Source: Rahnella sikkimica
GTDB lineage: Bacteria > Pseudomonadota > Gammaproteobacteria > Enterobacterales > Enterobacteriaceae
Direction of reading: 5' to 3'
Length of the DNA: 64,000 nt
Assembly (NCBI RefSeq): GCF_002951615.1
Contig: NZ_CP019062.1
Coordinates: 682,001 to 746,000 of the forward strand
Part shown: one piece after another, positions 61,639-64,000 of the stretch
How the letters are laid out: each line of letters opens with the position of its first letter
Position numbering within the stretch: position 1 is the first letter of the stretch
Program-made: the position numbers and the translations under genes
Notes under the pieces: generated by a model
Database searches by the model: none
What the model saw: the letters and a program-made list of their open reading frames with translations, nothing else
What the model was told of the DNA's origin: nothing

Positions 61639-62565
61639 ATGAATCTCAGACGTCTGAAATACTTTGTGAAAATCGTCGATATTGGCAGCCTGACGCAGGC
61701 CGCTGATGTTCTGCATATCGCACAACCGGCACTGAGCCAGCAACTGGCGACGCTGGAAGGGGAATTGCAGCAACAATTGCTGATTCGCACCAAGCGCGGC
61801 GTGACGCCCACGGAAGCCGGGAACATTCTTTATTCACATGCGCAGGCGATTTTGCGTCAGTGCGATCAGATCCACGGCGCGGTGAACAGCGCGGGCCAGT
61901 CGCTGAGCGGGCAGGTTTCCGTCGGGCTTGCGCCAGGCACCGCGGCGACTCAGCTGGCGCTGCCGTTATTGCAGGCTGTGCGCAAACAGCATCCGGGCAT
62001 TTTGCTGTATCTCAATGAAAACTCCGGGACTGCGTTGGGGGAGTTAGTGCTTAACGGCCGTATGGATATGGCAGTGTTGTACGGCACGAATAACGACGTC
62101 GGGCTGAGCAGTCAGCCGCTGATGAAAGAAGATTTGTATCTGGTCGGGACACATGCCGTGCCCCATCCGGGGAAATATGTTGAGCTGTGTGATGTCGCAA
62201 AACTCAATTTGTTCATGCCGCGTTCTTATAACGTTATGCGCCGTCTGGTTGACGATGCGATGGCGGTTCGCCGCCTGACGGCCAGTATTATCGGTGAAAT
62301 CGAGTCTTCCGCCACGCTGACGGCTGCCGTTGCCAGCGGTCTGGGTGCCACCATTTTGCCGGAATCCGCCGCCCGCGCCATGACTGGCCCGGCCAAAGCG
62401 TGGATGTCGTGCATCAGCAGCCCGGCGATTCAGGTACCGCTTTCCCTGTGCGTTTCAGAAACGCTGGCCCTGTCGCAGGAAGCGGCGGCGGTGAAGAAAA
62501 TCCTGCTGTCGCTGGTCTTTGAACAGGCCACGGCGGAACGAGAACCGTTGCTGGCGGCGAGCTGA
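61639..62565 (+). CDS. nac: Nitrogen assimilation control protein Nac (LysR family)
   Basis: LysR-type regulator, 308 aa (E. coli 305), that couples sigma-54 nitrogen control to sigma-70 genes. The N-terminal winged helix is almost identical to E. coli Nac (RRLKYFVKIVDIGSLTQAA; HIAQPALSQQ; LLIRTKRGVTPTEAG). IGEIESSATLTAAVASGLG marks the effector domain. I chose the ATG at 61639 (MNLRRLKYF) over one four codons upstream, since it matches E. coli and has GGAG nearby. The C-terminal part is less conserved. Confidence 0.94.
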   Translation: MNLRRLKYFVKIVDIGSLTQAADVLHIAQPALSQQLATLEGELQQQLLIRTKRGVTPTEAGNILYSHAQAILRQCDQIHGAVNSAGQSLSGQVSVGLAPGTAATQLALPLLQAVRKQHPGILLYLNENSGTALGELVLNGRMDMAVLYGTNNDVGLSSQPLMKEDLYLVGTHAVPHPGKYVELCDVAKLNLFMPRSYNVMRRLVDDAMAVRRLTASIIGEIESSATLTAAVASGLGATILPESAARAMTGPAKAWMSCISSPAIQVPLSLCVSETLALSQEAAAVKKILLSLVFEQATAEREPLLAAS

Positions 62566-62573
62566 AGACGAAA

Positions 62574-62600
62574 AAATGGGCGATCACCGATCGCCCATTT
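62574..62600. terminator. Bidirectional terminator between nac and the chitinase gene
   Basis: AAATGGGCGATC-ACC-GATCGCCCATTT: twelve perfect base pairs with A-run and T-rich flanks, between convergent genes. Confidence 0.85.
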
Positions 62601-62638
62601 GATTTTCCCTGGTCTGGATTTGACGTTAATACCAATAA

Positions 62639-64000
62639 TTACTTACAGGCTTTAATTTCCTTCCATTGTGACCATTCGCCAGTGAACTCGGGATCACCGG
62701 GTTCATTGTTTTGGGTCCAATAGTTAGCCAGATACTCCTTGCCTTTCCATACAACGCTTTCACCACCGTAATAAATTTTCTGTGCATCCCAGTTGTTCGC
62801 GCACGTTTTTCCCGTGCCGCTGTCAGGCAATGGCTGAACCTGCGGCGTCACGGTCAGCGTATAAGACGTCACATCACTTTTCTTACCGTCGGAGACGGTC
62901 AGTGTGAAGGTGTACTGTTTTTTCACGGTCACGGTGGGTGCAACAAAACTGATGCTGTCCCGTTCGGTGCCTGCCAGCGTGGTGCCGTTTGGCAGCAGCC
63001 AGGTGTAAGACAGTTTGTCACCGTTAGCATCGCTGGAAGCCGTGGCGTTAAGTGTCACGTTAGCCTGACTTTCCACATCACCAATCGGGCCGGTCAGTCT
63101 GGCGACCGGTGCAGCGTTGGTATCCGTAACCGGAGTGGTATCGGTGGTCGGTGTCGTATCCGGCGTTGGATCGGGCACCGGTACTGGCTCCACTTTGCCT
63201 GCATCATCGACAATAGAGACATTGAAGAAGTGCTGGACGCAGCGTTTATAATCACCTTCTTTAAAGGCTGAGAACGGCGTCTGGTAACCCACCAACTGGC
63301 AGGAATACGTTGAACCCGTTGGCGTGTTTGGATCCCATCCCCAATCCTGTTCCCAGTATTGTGGCAGTGCGCCCGAACCGCCTTCGTCGAACTGTTTCAT
63401 GTTCTTACAACCCAGCACTTCGTTGGACGCGACCGGGACTTTCAGATATTCCGCTTCACTTTTGTAGTAGGAAATACGGTTTTCGCCCTGGGCAATTTCG
63501 GTGGGCCCGCCGCATTCCACACCGCCATTAATAATCTGGATAGTCACGCCGAATCCCGGAACGAGGCCGTTGGCTTTATCATGGTCGTTTGGCTGCCAGG
63601 TGCCATCGATCACGTGCAACATGCTCGGTTTCGGGGCCTGCGGGGTCACATAAAAGAATACGGCGCTGGCCAGATTCAGCCAGGTATCGGCCACCAGTTC
63701 CGGTTTATCGAGCAGGGTTCTGACGGTGCCAAACATGGCGTCAGAGAAGGGACCGTAATTGTAGTTATAGGAAAGCTGCTTTGCGCCACGGCCAAAGTAG
63801 CTGACAAAATCACCCTGCGCATCTTTCCCGCAAGGCCAGGTTTGCCCCTGCCAGACATCCGGATTACATTCGCCGTTATAACCGCCTTTCTGGCCTTCCG
63901 CCCAGCCCATTTCACGCAGCCACACCAGCCCCTGTCGCCATTCAGCCTCAGGTCTCCAGCTTTCATGCCCACCGGTTTCCTGAGCAAAATGAGCAAACAT
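62639..64000 (-). CDS. GH19 chitinase with PKD and chitin-binding domains (5' end outside window)
   Basis: 453 codons are present, with the frame open at the window end. The GH19 catalytic domain has the acid Glu in FAHFAQETGGHE, plus YFGRGAKQLSYNYNYG and IQIINGGVECG. A linker rich in Pro, Thr and Asp (VPDPTPDTTPTTDTTP) is followed by a PKD domain (APVARLTGPIGDVESQA...TFTLTVSDGKKS). A C-terminal CBM5/12-type chitin-binding module follows, with Trp and Tyr in YYGGESVVWKGKEYLANYW. It is probably secreted and acts on chitin. The signal peptide and true start are not visible. Confidence 0.92.
   Translation of the reverse strand: MFAHFAQETGGHESWRPEAEWRQGLVWLREMGWAEGQKGGYNGECNPDVWQGQTWPCGKDAQGDFVSYFGRGAKQLSYNYNYGPFSDAMFGTVRTLLDKPELVADTWLNLASAVFFYVTPQAPKPSMLHVIDGTWQPNDHDKANGLVPGFGVTIQIINGGVECGGPTEIAQGENRISYYKSEAEYLKVPVASNEVLGCKNMKQFDEGGSGALPQYWEQDWGWDPNTPTGSTYSCQLVGYQTPFSAFKEGDYKRCVQHFFNVSIVDDAGKVEPVPVPDPTPDTTPTTDTTPVTDTNAAPVARLTGPIGDVESQANVTLNATASSDANGDKLSYTWLLPNGTTLAGTERDSISFVAPTVTVKKQYTFTLTVSDGKKSDVTSYTLTVTPQVQPLPDSGTGKTCANNWDAQKIYYGGESVVWKGKEYLANYWTQNNEPGDPEFTGEWSQWKEIKACK

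Overview
The window is chromosomal DNA of a Gram-negative enterobacterium (Enterobacterales). Protein sequences resemble E. coli and Klebsiella homologues closely (PuuA, PuuP, SbcB, TmaR, AMP nucleosidase, ShiA, Nac), while the galactan, citrate and dihydroxyacetone loci recall plant- or soil-associated genera. From memory it looks most like Rahnella or a close Yersiniaceae relative, but the genus is inferred and not tested. No phage, integrase, insertion sequence or CRISPR array was seen.

Layout. 1-6092: putrescine degradation and import, with puuD-puuR-puuB leftward and puuA-puuP rightward; puuC is not in its usual place. 6093-6761: a non-coding stretch rich in inverted repeats. 6762-11025: sbcB, a yeeA-like FUSC gene, tmaR and a D-2-hydroxyacid dehydrogenase. 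11135-22607: a complete beta-1,4-galactan system (ganK; ganE-F-G-A-B and an orphan EIIB domain; the porin ganL; the LacI-type regulator ganR). 22700-33998: a DUF805 gene, then a leftward citrate fermentation operon (2-hydroxycarboxylate transporter, FAH-family gene, citC-D-E-F-X-G, small hydrolase) facing the CitAB-type two-component genes. 34007-37962: the MATE exporter yeeO, amn and an orphan lipoprotein. 38058-44946: dhaK-L-M facing dhaD-dhaR. 45026-49521: shiA and a Fur-box-preceded iron-type ABC importer. 49692-49767: tRNA-Asn. 49918-53171: an aminotransferase, a CTP-synthase-like glutamine amidotransferase and vapBC. 53392-61317: an eight-gene leftward operon (polar amino acid ABC importer, M20 peptidase, enolase-superfamily enzyme, M24 'pita-bread' hydrolase, DapA-family aldolase) with a divergent two-wHTH GntR regulator. 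61639-64000: nac, with a sigma-54 promoter, and a GH19 chitinase that runs off the window.

How it fits together. The genes sbcB/yeeA/tmaR, amn/yeeO, shiA, tRNA-Asn and nac all lie in the 43-45 minute region of the E. coli map. Here the same backbone is interrupted by catabolic cassettes, each with its own regulator: PuuR, GanR, CitAB, DhaR and a GntR protein. The theme is scavenging of plant- and soil-derived carbon and nitrogen.

Main points for a second look: four related palindromes between dhaK and dhaD, forming two pairs with the same 32-bp spacing; two genes (the citrate transporter and shiA) each apparently lacking one base in a G/C homopolymer; a FAH-family enzyme inside the citrate operon; and the unexplained M20/enolase/M24/DapA operon, whose M24 member has lost metal ligands.
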